From Stentor roeselii (taxonomy: Eukaryota; Ciliophora; Heterotrichea; Heterotrichida; Stentoridae), in contig RSEH01000009.1 of assembly GCA_006503475.1 (NCBI GenBank), positions 186,001 through 250,000 on the forward strand: a stretch of DNA of 64,000 bases, given 5' to 3'. A program made the position numbers and the translations under genes. The notes under the pieces are model-generated. The model was not told the DNA's origin and did not search any database. It worked only from the letters and a program-made list of their open reading frames with translations. Positions within the stretch are counted from its first letter, which is position 1. Each line of letters begins with the position of its first letter. Shown here one piece after another: positions 54,217 to 64,000 of the stretch.

Positions 54217-56002
54217 GAATTCAAATTATTGGTAAATATACAGAATTATTTTAAGTTTACCTAGGAAACCATTTTAAGTTGTTTTTCGAGTGGAAAAGCA
54301 AGAATATAAACTTAGTTGGTAAGATTTGAGTTCATAGTTAGCACCCTGGAATGCTCTTGGCCTTTTAAGCTTCCTTCTTTCCGCCTCGACTTATCGACTC
54401 TAAGCCATTAAATATGGCCTCTACCCTAGGCCGAGTAGTCAAATTAGAGATGCCTTATCGCAGTGAATATGTTCTCCTACATCTAATCATTAGTATCAGA
54501 AAATTCAATACAGAATTTCTACAGATTTCGCGTATGGGAAGGTAAAAAATAATAAGGATTCTTTACCACTTACCAAAAATTGACCCTAACTCAATCGCAT
54601 CTACTGATCACAGTTGTTCTCGATTGGTTACTTAAAAAGCTTTCAATTTCATACTCTCTTGCAAACAACTAGAAAACTATACCCAAGTCGCTTAGATTTC
54701 TGTTTTAATTACACAATAATAATCGTAATTTTTATAGGGCTAACAGAATCTTGATTATATTAAATTAGATACTTTTAAAACTTCAACTAATTTAGTATTT
54801 TTTTTGTGTTTTGAAGGAAAGACGGGTCTAGAATGAGATTAAATAAATTATGTTGTGGGATGATTGATACACGAAGCAAAATGAAATATATGATAAAGAA
54901 AGGAATTATTTTGCCTATTAACTCAAATAATCTATAATTTAGACAATTATATATGAGCAAAACCGTATAAATGTACAGAAAAGGTAATATGATCCTTTTA
55001 AATCATTTTTGTAGATATTCTTGCAAATACCCTGGCGAATATCTGAGAAAAATACTGATTTTTAGTAAATTAGTTTATAGAAATTAATGTATCACACGAG
55101 AAAACTATAATTGTAGTTGAACGATAGAATTGGTTTCGGGCAGTTCATACTCAGGCTATTTATAAATTAATAGCCTTAATGATAAAACTTCCAGAATCGT
55201 CTTCTAGATTTGAATTACTTAGAGATTCACGGGTTTATTCGTTTGAGTGTTTCAAATAAACTGATTGTTTTGTAGGCTTCACATGCTATATATATGTTTA
55301 AGTAATTACTTGATTATTTTATAATTAGCTTATGTGAATTGCATCGGAATAAACACCATCTTCAGCCTTGAGTTGCTTCAAAACTAATGATTTGTGAGTT
55401 TGCATATCAGAGAGCGATTTTTGTAAGTAAATGTATCATAATTATCATATCTAATTGAAATAGTTAGAATATATATGGAATATTTTTTATCGAAACAATC
55501 AGTTCGCTCACAGCGATTCAGATAGCTAAACTGATAAAAGAAAAATTTTTCAAAACGAAAATAATGCTAAACTGCTAAAATACTAGAAAGACCACTAAAA
55601 AATTAGGAACAACTTATTGAGGCAAAGAATGATCATTTACCTGAATTTTTATAGTTTGGGTTTAGCACAGTTATAATCAGAATAGTTATTCATTAAATAT
55701 ATAAGATTACCAACTTGAAGTTGATCAATACTTTTGGTATATGTCATAGTGAAAACCACAACCTCAAGCAAATTGAATCTTTTATGATAATTCAAGATAA
55801 ATTGATTTAAAACTAAAAGATGTATATTTTATCATAATTTCTAAATTGCTAAACCAGTATCAAAATCATGAATCATAATATCATATAATCAATTATTTAA
55901 ATACCTAAAGACATCTTATATCCAAAGATCACAAATATTAAGTCCTTTTCACCATTTCATTATCATTTTCATTTATTAAAAACTATCTTAACTAATAAAT
56001 AA
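54217..56002. other. Gene-poor spacer with a GC-richer island
   Basis: AT-rich DNA without a convincing open frame. Within it, about 54340-54600 is visibly richer in G and C and has several small inverted repeats (see the separate ncRNA candidate). Nothing else is seen. Confidence 0.5.
54340..54600. ncRNA. Candidate structured RNA (unassigned)
   Basis: A non-coding island that stands out from its AT-rich surroundings. Inverted repeats: GCCAT/ATGGC (54404-54408 with 54414-54418), GGCCT/AGGCC (54416-54420 with 54428-54432) and GGTAAA/TTTACC (54541 and 54562 areas). The first two share bases and would be alternatives. I compared it by eye with tRNA, U1, U2, U4-U6, SRP and RNase P motifs and found no match. 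The strand is unknown. It could also be a decayed coding fragment. Confidence 0.25.
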
Positions 56003-57106
56003 CTAAAGCCAAACATCCAAGTGTCCACTAAAAGATTGACATAAAATTCCAAGATTATAGTTGATCTGCTTACCCATTCCAACTTCTATATCTAAGACAC
56101 CTTTGTAAAAGCCATTCAATGAATGAACCATTACACCGATCGAAATATCTCTACCTTTTTGAATTTCTTTGACAAAGAATCTTGTTATCAAAACATATCG
56201 ATTAATTTCAGAATTGAAGCAAGATAAACTTTTCATATATTTTAACTGCTTCAAAATCTTCTTTAAAAGGCTCTTCATTGAATCCAAATAGTTTCCAGAA
56301 TAAACTCGATAAATAGAGAGATTAATTTTTCTATGTAAAAATCCAGCAGGGCCTCCGTAAATTAATCCAATAACTTTTTGACCATCATCACAATCAACAA
56401 TAATAGGCCCGCCGCTCATTCCATTCGATGCTGGAGATGAGATACAAACAATCTGGTCATTTATTGAAAGAATTTCTCCTCTAGATAAAACAAGTTTATT
56501 TCCTCCATGGATAAGATCGTTAAGAGCATCAATATTTATAGAATTTGAATTTGGAGCACAATAAAATTTCATTTCTTTCTTGATTTTTCTTGGATAGCCA
56601 TACACTGTGACTTTTGTTCTATCACTGAAATCGAAACATGATGAAATTTTTAGAGGATTTAAATTTCTTTGATATATTTTCGGGAATTTCCTTATTTCAC
56701 AGAGTAGCCAGTCGTTTGGTATTGAAATTCTGTTGCCCGAAATTGGATCTCTAGGAAAGTTCGTCGGAATATCCCAGTTCATTTCTTTAGCCGAAATAAA
56801 AGCTTCATATATCTCTCCATTCACAATAAAATTAGCTATTTTCCTTTTTAGTACAAGATCCGAATCTAAAAAAACATGCGCAGCAGTTAGCACGAGGGCA
56901 TGAGGATCGTTTCCTTCTAAAATCTTGAAGACAAATCCTGTACCTTGAAACTCATCATCTATTTTAAAGAACCCTACTGAATCAGCAATTGGGTCATTGA
57001 GGGTATCAACTTCTTCTGTTGGTATCCAGTGGCCTTCATTATCTTTAAAAAGCACTTCAGTCATTATATTGAAAGATTCAGACATATTGATACACTCGGT
57101 CCCCAT
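56003..57106 (-). CDS. Trypsin-like serine protease (S1/Trypsin_2)
   Basis: A 367-residue protein with a chymotrypsin-fold catalytic triad: His in LTAAHVFLD (near residue 77), Asp in PNDWLLCEI (near 134) and Ser in SNGMSGGPIIVD (near 230). GTGFVFKILEG just before the His is the usual first strand. No signal peptide or transmembrane segment is seen; the N-terminus MGTECINMSES suggests a cytosolic protein, like DegP-type or viral-type trypsin_2 members. The C-terminal 110 residues are an extra domain of unknown fold. It is the first gene in the gene-poor right part of the window. Specificity cannot be predicted. Confidence 0.85.
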   Translation of the reverse strand: MGTECINMSESFNIMTEVLFKDNEGHWIPTEEVDTLNDPIADSVGFFKIDDEFQGTGFVFKILEGNDPHALVLTAAHVFLDSDLVLKRKIANFIVNGEIYEAFISAKEMNWDIPTNFPRDPISGNRISIPNDWLLCEIRKFPKIYQRNLNPLKISSCFDFSDRTKVTVYGYPRKIKKEMKFYCAPNSNSINIDALNDLIHGGNKLVLSRGEILSINDQIVCISSPASNGMSGGPIIVDCDDGQKVIGLIYGGPAGFLHRKINLSIYRVYSGNYLDSMKSLLKKILKQLKYMKSLSCFNSEINRYVLITRFFVKEIQKGRDISIGVMVHSLNGFYKGVLDIEVGMGKQINYNLGILCQSFSGHLDVWL

Positions 57107-57957
57107 ATTTATAATTATTTACATCTAAATATAATTGAAATTTGATCTTTGAGCTATTTATACGATATATATGCCAATTTCACTAATTTAAAGACCTAGA
57201 TGTAAAATAATTATAATTATTCAATGGTAAATTATTTCTAATGTATAAACTAGAAACTCTTTCATTAATTACTATAGTATTGTTCTATCTCCAGGTTTAT
57301 TCTAAGAGATTGATCATAAATTCAAGCTTGTGATGTCATTTTTTGTTTAATTATGTATTAAACTATCCGCATATTGATTAAGTATGAATAATTTTAAATA
57401 CTTAGCTCATAAATAGAGTATTTTAAGATTTATGATTCTAGGTTTCATGCGATTCTTATATTATATATATCAATTTTTTCAATGGAATTTATCACAGATG
57501 GGCTGCCAAGAGGCACTAAGGGGAGTAAAGAGGGTGACTCAGAATGCCAATAGTAGTTTAAAATACTTCTTATACCTTCCTTTAGGAACTCAAACCAAAT
57601 TAACACCCAGACTCTAGATCAATCAAACCATTCTTTCTCCTAATACCTTGATACTTAACACACATTATCAATAGATAATTAAAGCTTATCCAATGGATCA
57701 GTTGGTATCAACTAGGAAAAATATAAGAAAAAAATAAATTCTTGATGTACTTTTACTTATATTTTAAAGAAGTTTTAAAAAATCAGTTCTGAGTTTTTTC
57801 ATGGATTAAGCTGTTATTTAAGATTGAATGTGAATGAAATGAAAAAATTGTAAATCCTTAGAAAAGCTATTATGGGCTATTGATTCTTTATAAATAAGTA
57901 AAATTAAAACTTGCTCCAGATATTCTATAGTAAGTTAATTAAACTATATTAAGACCT
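57107..57957. other. AT-rich spacer
   Basis: No coding potential recognised. A short less AT-rich stretch around 57495-57610 (ggctgccaagaggcacta onward) stands out, but no gene or RNA family is matched. Confidence 0.45.
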
Positions 57958-58263
57958 TTAAAAAAGATGAAAATACCCAAAGCCTGGATAAAGCCCAAGT
58001 TTCATACTATGTCCGAATATTAAATTTGAATTATGCCAAGAATCAAAAAATCTTTTTTCCTTCCCTTTCTCACCAGGACCTCTAGAAAGGAAGATTGAAG
58101 CATAAATCCTGGAGTTTTCTAAGTCATTCTGATAATAAATGTTACCAAAAGTTTTCTTCATCAATTCGAAATCACATCTTTCATCAGGGACTTCACTAGA
58201 AGAATTCATTATTAAAAAGTGAGGACTGATGAAAAAATCTTTACAAATTTCAAACATATGCAT
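57958..58263 (-). CDS. Doubtful small ORF (101 residues)
   Basis: A frame from ATG 58263 to TAA 57958. Composition is protein-like (DFELMKKTFGNIYYQND, FLSRGPGEKGKEKRFF), without a signal peptide, membrane segment or recognisable motif. It sits alone in gene-poor DNA, so it could be a young gene, a remnant of an older one, or chance. Confidence 0.35.
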   Translation of the reverse strand: MHMFEICKDFFISPHFLIMNSSSEVPDERCDFELMKKTFGNIYYQNDLENSRIYASIFLSRGPGEKGKEKRFFDSWHNSNLIFGHSMKLGLYPGFGYFHLF

Positions 58264-60371
58264 AATTAATAAGATTATTTTCTATGAGGACATATCGAGT
58301 TCTCATGAGAATATTCAAGATTTTTAAGATATTGATGTACCAAATTCAGAAATATGGGCAAATTCTGATTGAGAAGGGGTGATAAATTTTGAGATGAATA
58401 ATAATTTTTTATGTTTTAATGCTAATAAAACTTTTATTCTTACAAATCTCTATTTGATTCCTCTTGAACAAATTTTTATAATATCATTCATCTACTAATT
58501 TTTCTCGATTTTACAAATAACCTCGCATTCAATTTAGCTTAAATCTATTCATTGATATTTTATAATCTAAATTTGATAACTATTACGAAAAATTTATTTA
58601 TTAAGAGGAAGAAATTTAAGGTCTAGAAAAAATCGATTTAAGTCGAAATTTAAGCTGAAAACCCATATATTAATTAAAGAATCCAGCTTAATGCTAATAT
58701 CGATCCATTTTTTAAATGTTTTAAGCAATCTTAATTTTCTCTTGATTAGGTTATCGTGATTTCGATTGAGGACTATAATTAATATCTTTTTGTTTGCTCT
58801 ATTTGGATTGTGAAAATTCAGTTCAATAAAATTATATTTATCAGATCATGCTGGTACCACAATGCGATTTTAGATAAAAGTTTTAACAAAAATAATCCAT
58901 CATTCACTCAACTCAATAAATATGCAACTTACTTAGATGGTGATAAATATTCAATATCAAACTATGAAAATATACGTGATGGAGTATCATGAGTAAGGCT
59001 TTTGATAGATTAGTTTATTATTAAATAATGATTTGGGTAGATTAAGTGACTTTTTTATGTTTATAGACCAAAAGATGAATTACTAAAGACTTTAGCATAG
59101 TCAGTATTTTTATTAAATTTCTCAATATTGTTGATTAATATATGATATTCTTGAATTTTCCTCTAAAATTTGATATGCTATACATTTTCAATAGTCAAGT
59201 AATTATTTTTTTTCAAAATTTGTAAGAATATTTGTAGTTTTTTTTATAAACATTTAAATATTAATTGCTGATTGTATATGCTATTCTTGGATATTTATAT
59301 CACTCAACTACGAAGATGAGTTTAAGTTCATGCCTTCATTAATTTCTATCAAGTTTTCAATAGCGTAGGCTGTATTATTAGATACTCTTTCCTACAAGAA
59401 ATATCATTTTGAAGTGAGGTCTGCTTAAGTCTTTTCAAATTGCAAATTAATTATTATAAAAGTATCTCCAGTTTCTTATTTAACACAAATTGCTTTTATT
59501 TTTAACTAACGATTGACAAATCATCGAATTTTAGCCCTCATGAAAATTCTCTAATCACATACTCGGCCAGATTTTAAAATTAATTTCTTAAATGAGATTA
59601 AAACTCAGAAGATCTCTTAAAATTCAATCAAGGCAGTCCAAGTTTTTTTAAAGTCCAGGACATTGGAAAAATTCTTGCTACTTATTTGAATTGTTGACTT
59701 CTGTTATTTTCACCCAGCTGGGCTCTTGGTATACTCGATTGTCTTCAGGTTGGATAATGTTTAGTTCGAAAAGACTTGAAAGAATTCATTTAATGAGAGA
59801 TCAAGTATTTTAAGATTAAATGGGAGGTTGTTACTGCATGTTGATTGGGTAATAATTTCATTAACATGAGACTTTTAGGCTGGAACTTCCAGTATTTTTT
59901 TTTTCGGGACTTGTACTTATATTGTGATTTACTGTTTAGCCTATATTTTAAACATTTGTGTAATTCGAGGAAACTCTTCAATAAATTCTTTTTATAAAAA
60001 AATAATTTTTTCTGTTTCTGCTTTTACTAAAAAGATTCATACTCTCAATTTCGTGTTAAGAACCAAATATAATTCTTCGAAGTTCAGTCGTGAAAGATTT
60101 ATAACAAATTATGATATTTTAATTTGTTAAAAACACCCGGTAATAAAATCACTTCAGCTTATCCAAATCCTTACTGTAGATGGTTTAATTCAAGATGAGT
60201 AAAAAAATACTTTTTCAGTTGAGATGAATATACTTAAACTGATCAAAAGATCATAGATTAGTGAAGAGTTCGATTTTTATATCCAGCTGATGTACCAAAG
60301 GTATTAACTGTACTCAACCACCTCCTAAATATTCATGATTACTCTTTTCTCATCATTATAACTAATTAAAT
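58264..60371. other. 2.1-kb gene-poor AT-rich region
   Basis: Only short frames of 60-70 residues without family or context support. No repeat family or RNA gene was recognised. No terminal inverted repeats of a transposon were found by eye. Confidence 0.45.
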
Positions 60372-62525
60372 TTAACTAGGAAAGTAACTGATAGTAAACT
60401 TCTTCAATTCTTCAAATAGGTCTTCATTATTCAGAACTTTTTTTCTTTCAACATCTTTACTTTCAACATCTTTACTTTCAACATCTTTACCTTTAGCTTG
60501 TTTTCTACTTGTTTCATCTGAATCTGTTTTAGGAACAAAACACTTGATTGCTCTTTTCAAATTATCTCTTGTAAACTTCAGCTCAACCATAGAAATCTCC
60601 CATTTTGAAAATTGTTTCATTTCAAAATAAACAACCCTCATAATAATAGTTTTAAATTCTTCATATTCATTGATTATCGATTCTGCATATCGTTTTTCTA
60701 AAATTTGTTCCAAACCTTTATTAATTGTCGCTTCATTATTGTCACTGCCTTTCTTTTTAATTTCAATGATATAAACTGTTGTTTTATCGTTTGGAGATTT
60801 TAATATAATATCAATTTGTTTTTGGTTAAAGGTTTTGTATTCTAAAGCCCCAAAATCATTATCAACATATGCATAAAGTATCGACTGAAAAAAAAACTCT
60901 GGATATTTTTCGTATTCAACATTGTCAAGAATTCTTTTTTGAAATAGTTTTATAAAAATTTTCGGATCTTCAAATTCATTTTTTTTAATTCTTTTTCTCA
61001 TCAGGCTTTTTTCTTTTTTGCTAAACCAAGCATCGAATATGGAAGCAAAGAATTGATGTCTCATCTCAGTATTTGGGATTCTATATACCACTTGTATATC
61101 TGTTGAAGTGATATATCCTTCATCTAACATAAGCGTCAATAATGAAGAATTGTCAGTATGAATATCATCCAAATCAATTCCATTGTAAGGTCCGAAATCT
61201 ACTTCTCCACTTTTGATTAATATTTCTATATTATTTTCTGGTATATGTTCATATTTATATTCTTTTTTATGTTCTATTGTAGTACAATTTTTTATTAGTT
61301 GATTAAATATCTTATCTTCATATTTCTTATGTTCCTTAACTGTTTTGATAAGTAAAGCAGGATTGCCTGTGCTTACCGAGTAATTTTTATAAGCCGGTTT
61401 TATATCATAAACAAGATGATATAAACAATTCATCACAGAGTAAGGATTATAAACAAGTTTATCTTCTATCTTATATCCATTATAGAATTCAGATAATTTT
61501 TTTTTTATTTCATCTTCATCGAGTTTAATGCTTGAAATTTGTTTTGCTTGTTTAATCAACTGTCCAACTTCGGTTTCAGTGAACCCAAAATGTACAGCCT
61601 TCTTATTATCTATTATTACTGGGAAATTAATTGAATCATGAAATATATGATTGATCCCTGAAAAGATCCACTCTTTCGCAATTCGAGTCACACCCATAAT
61701 TACTGACAGCTGCAATAATTCAGAGTTGTTTTTTATTTTATAAAATATACCATTATATATTCCACAGGCATATTTATACAGGTCCGGCCTATTTAATTTA
61801 ATATCGACTAAGGATTTGTCGTAATCATCAATAAGGACAATAACTTTTTTATTATGGTGCTCATTTAAAGATTTTATAAGAGCATCAAGTGTATAGGCTA
61901 TTTCGTTTTCAGTAAAGTTTACCTTTTCCTGACTAAAATACCGTTTCAATAATTCCTGATTATATTTATCTATAAGTTTTGTTGATGTTAATAAATATCT
62001 ATGCTGATCAATTGAATTTCTGAATGCATTTATCAAACTTGTAATAATTTTATTTTTAGTTATAAATTCGTTGATATTTTCAAAAGTGAGAGTAATAACT
62101 GGAAGTGATCCTTGTAAATCAATGATTTTTGTTTGTTCTATTTTAAGCGTAAATGGATTGTATGTAAATATTTCAGAGCCGATCAGCATTTTGGAAAATT
62201 TTTCCTTTTTTTCATCATCATTTATAATATTTCCTTCTAATGAATATTTCGGTTGGAAAAAACTCTCAAGCATCTTTAGGGTTAGTGATTTGCCCCACCT
62301 CCTTGGCCTTGTAATAAGAACACTGCTAGATTGGATAATATCAGATATTATCAATGATTTATCAACATGAAGGATTCGATTATCTAGAATATATTGAAAA
62401 TCTTTAATTTCAGGTATAATCTTTTCTGGTACGTTTGGGTATGTATTGTTTGTCGAAAACCTCTTTCTGATGGCTCTGACAGACGAGATCGCATTCCTAG
62501 TTAGGAAATTAAACATTATAAACAT
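60372..62525 (-). CDS. AAA-ATPase-like / PD-(D/E)XK nuclease-fold protein
   Basis: A 717-residue protein of the AAA-ATPase_like plus PD-(D/E)XK (DUF1703) family, common in bacteria and patchy in protists and fungi. The N-terminal ATPase has the typical DFQYILDNRILHVDKSLIISD lead-in, a P-loop variant LITRPRRWGKSLTLKM and a Walker B-like VIVLIDDYDKSL. The C-terminal nuclease fold has FNQKQIDIILKS and VYIIEIKKKGSDN, giving the D and ExK residues. The first 30 residues (MFIMFNFLTRNAISSVRAIRKRFS) are basic, hydroxylated and free of acids, like a mitochondrial presequence, and are absent from bacterial relatives. The tail carries a short KDVES repeat. Function of the family is unknown; the gene may be of bacterial origin. 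Confidence 0.88.
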   Translation of the reverse strand: MFIMFNFLTRNAISSVRAIRKRFSTNNTYPNVPEKIIPEIKDFQYILDNRILHVDKSLIISDIIQSSSVLITRPRRWGKSLTLKMLESFFQPKYSLEGNIINDDEKKEKFSKMLIGSEIFTYNPFTLKIEQTKIIDLQGSLPVITLTFENINEFITKNKIITSLINAFRNSIDQHRYLLTSTKLIDKYNQELLKRYFSQEKVNFTENEIAYTLDALIKSLNEHHNKKVIVLIDDYDKSLVDIKLNRPDLYKYACGIYNGIFYKIKNNSELLQLSVIMGVTRIAKEWIFSGINHIFHDSINFPVIIDNKKAVHFGFTETEVGQLIKQAKQISSIKLDEDEIKKKLSEFYNGYKIEDKLVYNPYSVMNCLYHLVYDIKPAYKNYSVSTGNPALLIKTVKEHKKYEDKIFNQLIKNCTTIEHKKEYKYEHIPENNIEILIKSGEVDFGPYNGIDLDDIHTDNSSLLTLMLDEGYITSTDIQVVYRIPNTEMRHQFFASIFDAWFSKKEKSLMRKRIKKNEFEDPKIFIKLFQKRILDNVEYEKYPEFFFQSILYAYVDNDFGALEYKTFNQKQIDIILKSPNDKTTVYIIEIKKKGSDNNEATINKGLEQILEKRYAESIINEYEEFKTIIMRVVYFEMKQFSKWEISMVELKFTRDNLKRAIKCFVPKTDSDETSRKQAKGKDVESKDVESKDVERKKVLNNEDLFEELKKFTISYFPS
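60440..60492 (-). repeat. 15-nt repeat coding (KDVES)3
   Basis: Three copies of a 15-base unit (plus strand ACTTTCAACATCTTT-type) near the C-terminus of the ATPase/nuclease-like protein. Confidence 0.75.
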
Positions 62526-63229
62526 GTCTGAAATGCTAAAAATATATTATTCTACCTTATTAAAATTTAGCTAAGTATACATTGTAGTAGAAAAATCAAG
62601 TTCTAGTGAGAAATTTTGATTGAGTATTGATGCGTGCGAAGTTTTTTAAGTTGCATATTTTTTGATTAAATACTTAGAAAAAATTTGAATTTATTTTGCA
62701 TATAACTTTCAAAATTAGAAGTCTAGTTGATTACAAATGCATCTAATTTAATAAATCAGCTTATCTAGCTGATTTGAATAAACCAAAAGGATTTAATTAT
62801 TCAATTATACCTAAAAAATGATTGAAATTGAAAACTGACTTGAAAATTTGCATTCGATCAGAATACTTTTGGTCAACTTAAGCTTAGAATTTATCATACT
62901 TCGAATGAAATCAAGTGGAAAGTAAACTGGGGACATAAAATAAACTAAATAAGAAAACATTCTTAGTAATCTTGTGCAAATCTATGAGTTCAAATTGATA
63001 CCATAAACCTGAGTCTCTATCTAAAGTCATTCAAATAATCCCATGGACTTTAAATTATAAGAAAAACACCATCAGAACTTCTTGAATTCACAAAAATTTC
63101 CTCTAAATTTTTCAATTTATCACCTAAAATTCTCCCTAAAAAAAATGAGGATTTGAATATATCTCTAAAAGTTTAAGCCGGTGAAATAATCAATAATTTT
63201 AAAGATAATAGAAAGCATATCGATAATGA
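62526..63229. other. AT-rich spacer upstream of the ATPase gene
   Basis: No open frame, repeat or RNA gene was recognised. It presumably includes the promoter of the gene at 62525. Confidence 0.45.
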
Positions 63230-64000
63230 AGATGTAGAAAATACTAAGAATCTTGGGAATAAAGCTATGATTCTCGAGTTTTATCTATATATCAAAATTT
63301 CTTCAAAAACATAGAGCACAACGAAGTCCCAATAGAAGTGAAAAATAATCCAAAGACTACTGAAAATTTAGAAGAAAAGATGAAATCAACAACTGAACAA
63401 AGCCCACAGAATTCTATTTCAGGAGATGATGAAAAAAAGCCATTCAGATCGGCTGCTTCATACTTTCATATTCGCTAATCGAAGCAGAAAAACATGAAAT
63501 TGAGAAATTATTCAGAGATTTGAAACAAGAAACTACCCAATCGCCTTAAAAATCACTTGCGATTTCACTGAATTCTGCTTAACAGCTTTGAAGTTTGAAG
63601 ATGCTACCGAAATTATTGAAGACTCTAATGAAACTCAGAACAAACTAAAAAAGTTGAATAACCAAATCGATTACAAGAGATTAAATGGAATTGAATTTAC
63701 CCAAAGACAGAAAGAGATTCTTGTAGATATAAACAAGATAGCAAAAGAATTTGAAAAAATTATTCAATAAATGAAGAAGGATACCATTCAACAATATTAA
63801 CAGAGTATTCGAGATAATATTCAACATGGATATTGCGCGTGTAATGTTTTATTTGGGGTAGTACTTACGGCAGCCGCTGTTATTTCTTTTCCTGTTACTG
63901 CTGGATTCGGAACTGCTGGAGGCATTTTCAGGATTGACTGGTTTGGGATTTCATTGCGTAAAGATTAAATCGGTTGTTTACTGTTTACAGCAGCAGCATA
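63230..64000 (+). pseudogene. Decayed protein-coding gene, 3' end outside window
   Basis: Several protein-like stretches follow one another in different frames: a charged segment (VENTKNLGNKAMILEF), an acidic lysine-rich segment (about 63300-63475), an E/K-rich helical segment, the longest open frame up to 63769 (IEFTQRQKEILVDINKIA) and a small hydrophobic glycine/alanine-rich segment near 63840-63930 (LTAAAVISFPVTAGFG). At least three breaks separate them and they are not bridged by 15-nt introns of the window's type. I do not recognise the family. It looks like a host gene that has lost function, fairly old. Confidence 0.5.

Noticed and set aside
54580-54605. CCCTAAC-like sequence resembling a telomere or telomerase template
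   Set aside because: Only a single partial unit is present (gaccctaactcaat); a telomere or template needs at least one and a half units.
54300-54700. tRNA or spliceosomal snRNA
   Set aside because: No tRNA A/B boxes with a foldable acceptor, and no match to U1, U2, U4, U5 or U6 conserved motifs beyond short chance strings.
58810-58992. Plus-strand 60-residue frame
   Set aside because: It starts with GTG and is short; there is no family or context support.
54217-64000. Transposon or virus-like element in the gene-poor region
   Set aside because: No reverse transcriptase, integrase, transposase, capsid motif or terminal repeats were seen in any frame I read.

Overview
This window looks like macronuclear DNA of a heterotrich ciliate close to Stentor. 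(1) Proteins are eukaryotic and ciliate-flavoured: MORN, Kelch-BTB, SHIPPO-like, polycystin-type channel, tubulin carboxypeptidase, DYRK and AGC kinases. (2) TAA, TAG and TGA all end clear genes, so the standard code is used, which excludes most other ciliate lineages. (3) Eight introns of exactly 15 nt are needed to restore reading frames. All start GTA, end YAG and have A at position 10. Standard code plus 15-nt introns is the known Stentor combination; the species is inference.

Positions 1-54,216 are gene-dense, on both strands, with spacers often under 50 bp. In order: a coiled-coil protein running off the left edge; a ubiquitin-like/ankyrin/PH/AGC kinase; two unknown proteins; a SHIPPO-like basic protein; a DUF229 sulfatase-like protein and HMG-CoA lyase started 9 bp apart; a 54-residue membrane microprotein; a multipass membrane protein with acidic tail; an RS-like protein; two small membrane proteins touching stop-to-start; a TPR/RRM-like protein; a lipidated ankyrin protein; a LisH-DYRKP kinase; WDR82; a DHHC acyltransferase; a cytosolic carboxypeptidase; an EF-hand/C2/membrane protein; a UBL3-like prenylated ubiquitin-fold protein; a tandem polycystin-like channel; LRR, ankyrin-SAM-CAAX and Kelch-BTB proteins; an R2R3 MYB; an ArfGAP-like protein; an HMG-box protein; a SWEET-like transporter; a peroxiredoxin-5-like protein without its peroxidatic cysteine; a MORN protein; an unusual kinase with DFD for DFG; and a 1543-residue multipass membrane protein.

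Positions 54,217-64,000 are different: AT-rich and gene-poor, with only a trypsin-like protease, one doubtful small ORF, an AAA-ATPase-like/PD-(D/E)XK protein of a family best known from bacteria, and a decayed gene at the right edge. No rRNA, convincing tRNA, CRISPR array, retroelement or virus-like element was recognised.

The genes do not form one pathway. Shared themes are membrane anchoring of scaffolds (two MGxxC-type N-termini, two C-terminal CAAX boxes, one acyltransferase), signalling kinases, and cilium or cytoskeleton functions. The most unusual observations are the uniform 15-nt introns, the extreme compaction (0, 0, 7, 9 and 10 bp spacers), catalytic-residue losses in three enzyme-family members, the doubled polycystin channel, and the bacterial-type ATPase/nuclease protein with a mitochondrial-looking N-terminus.
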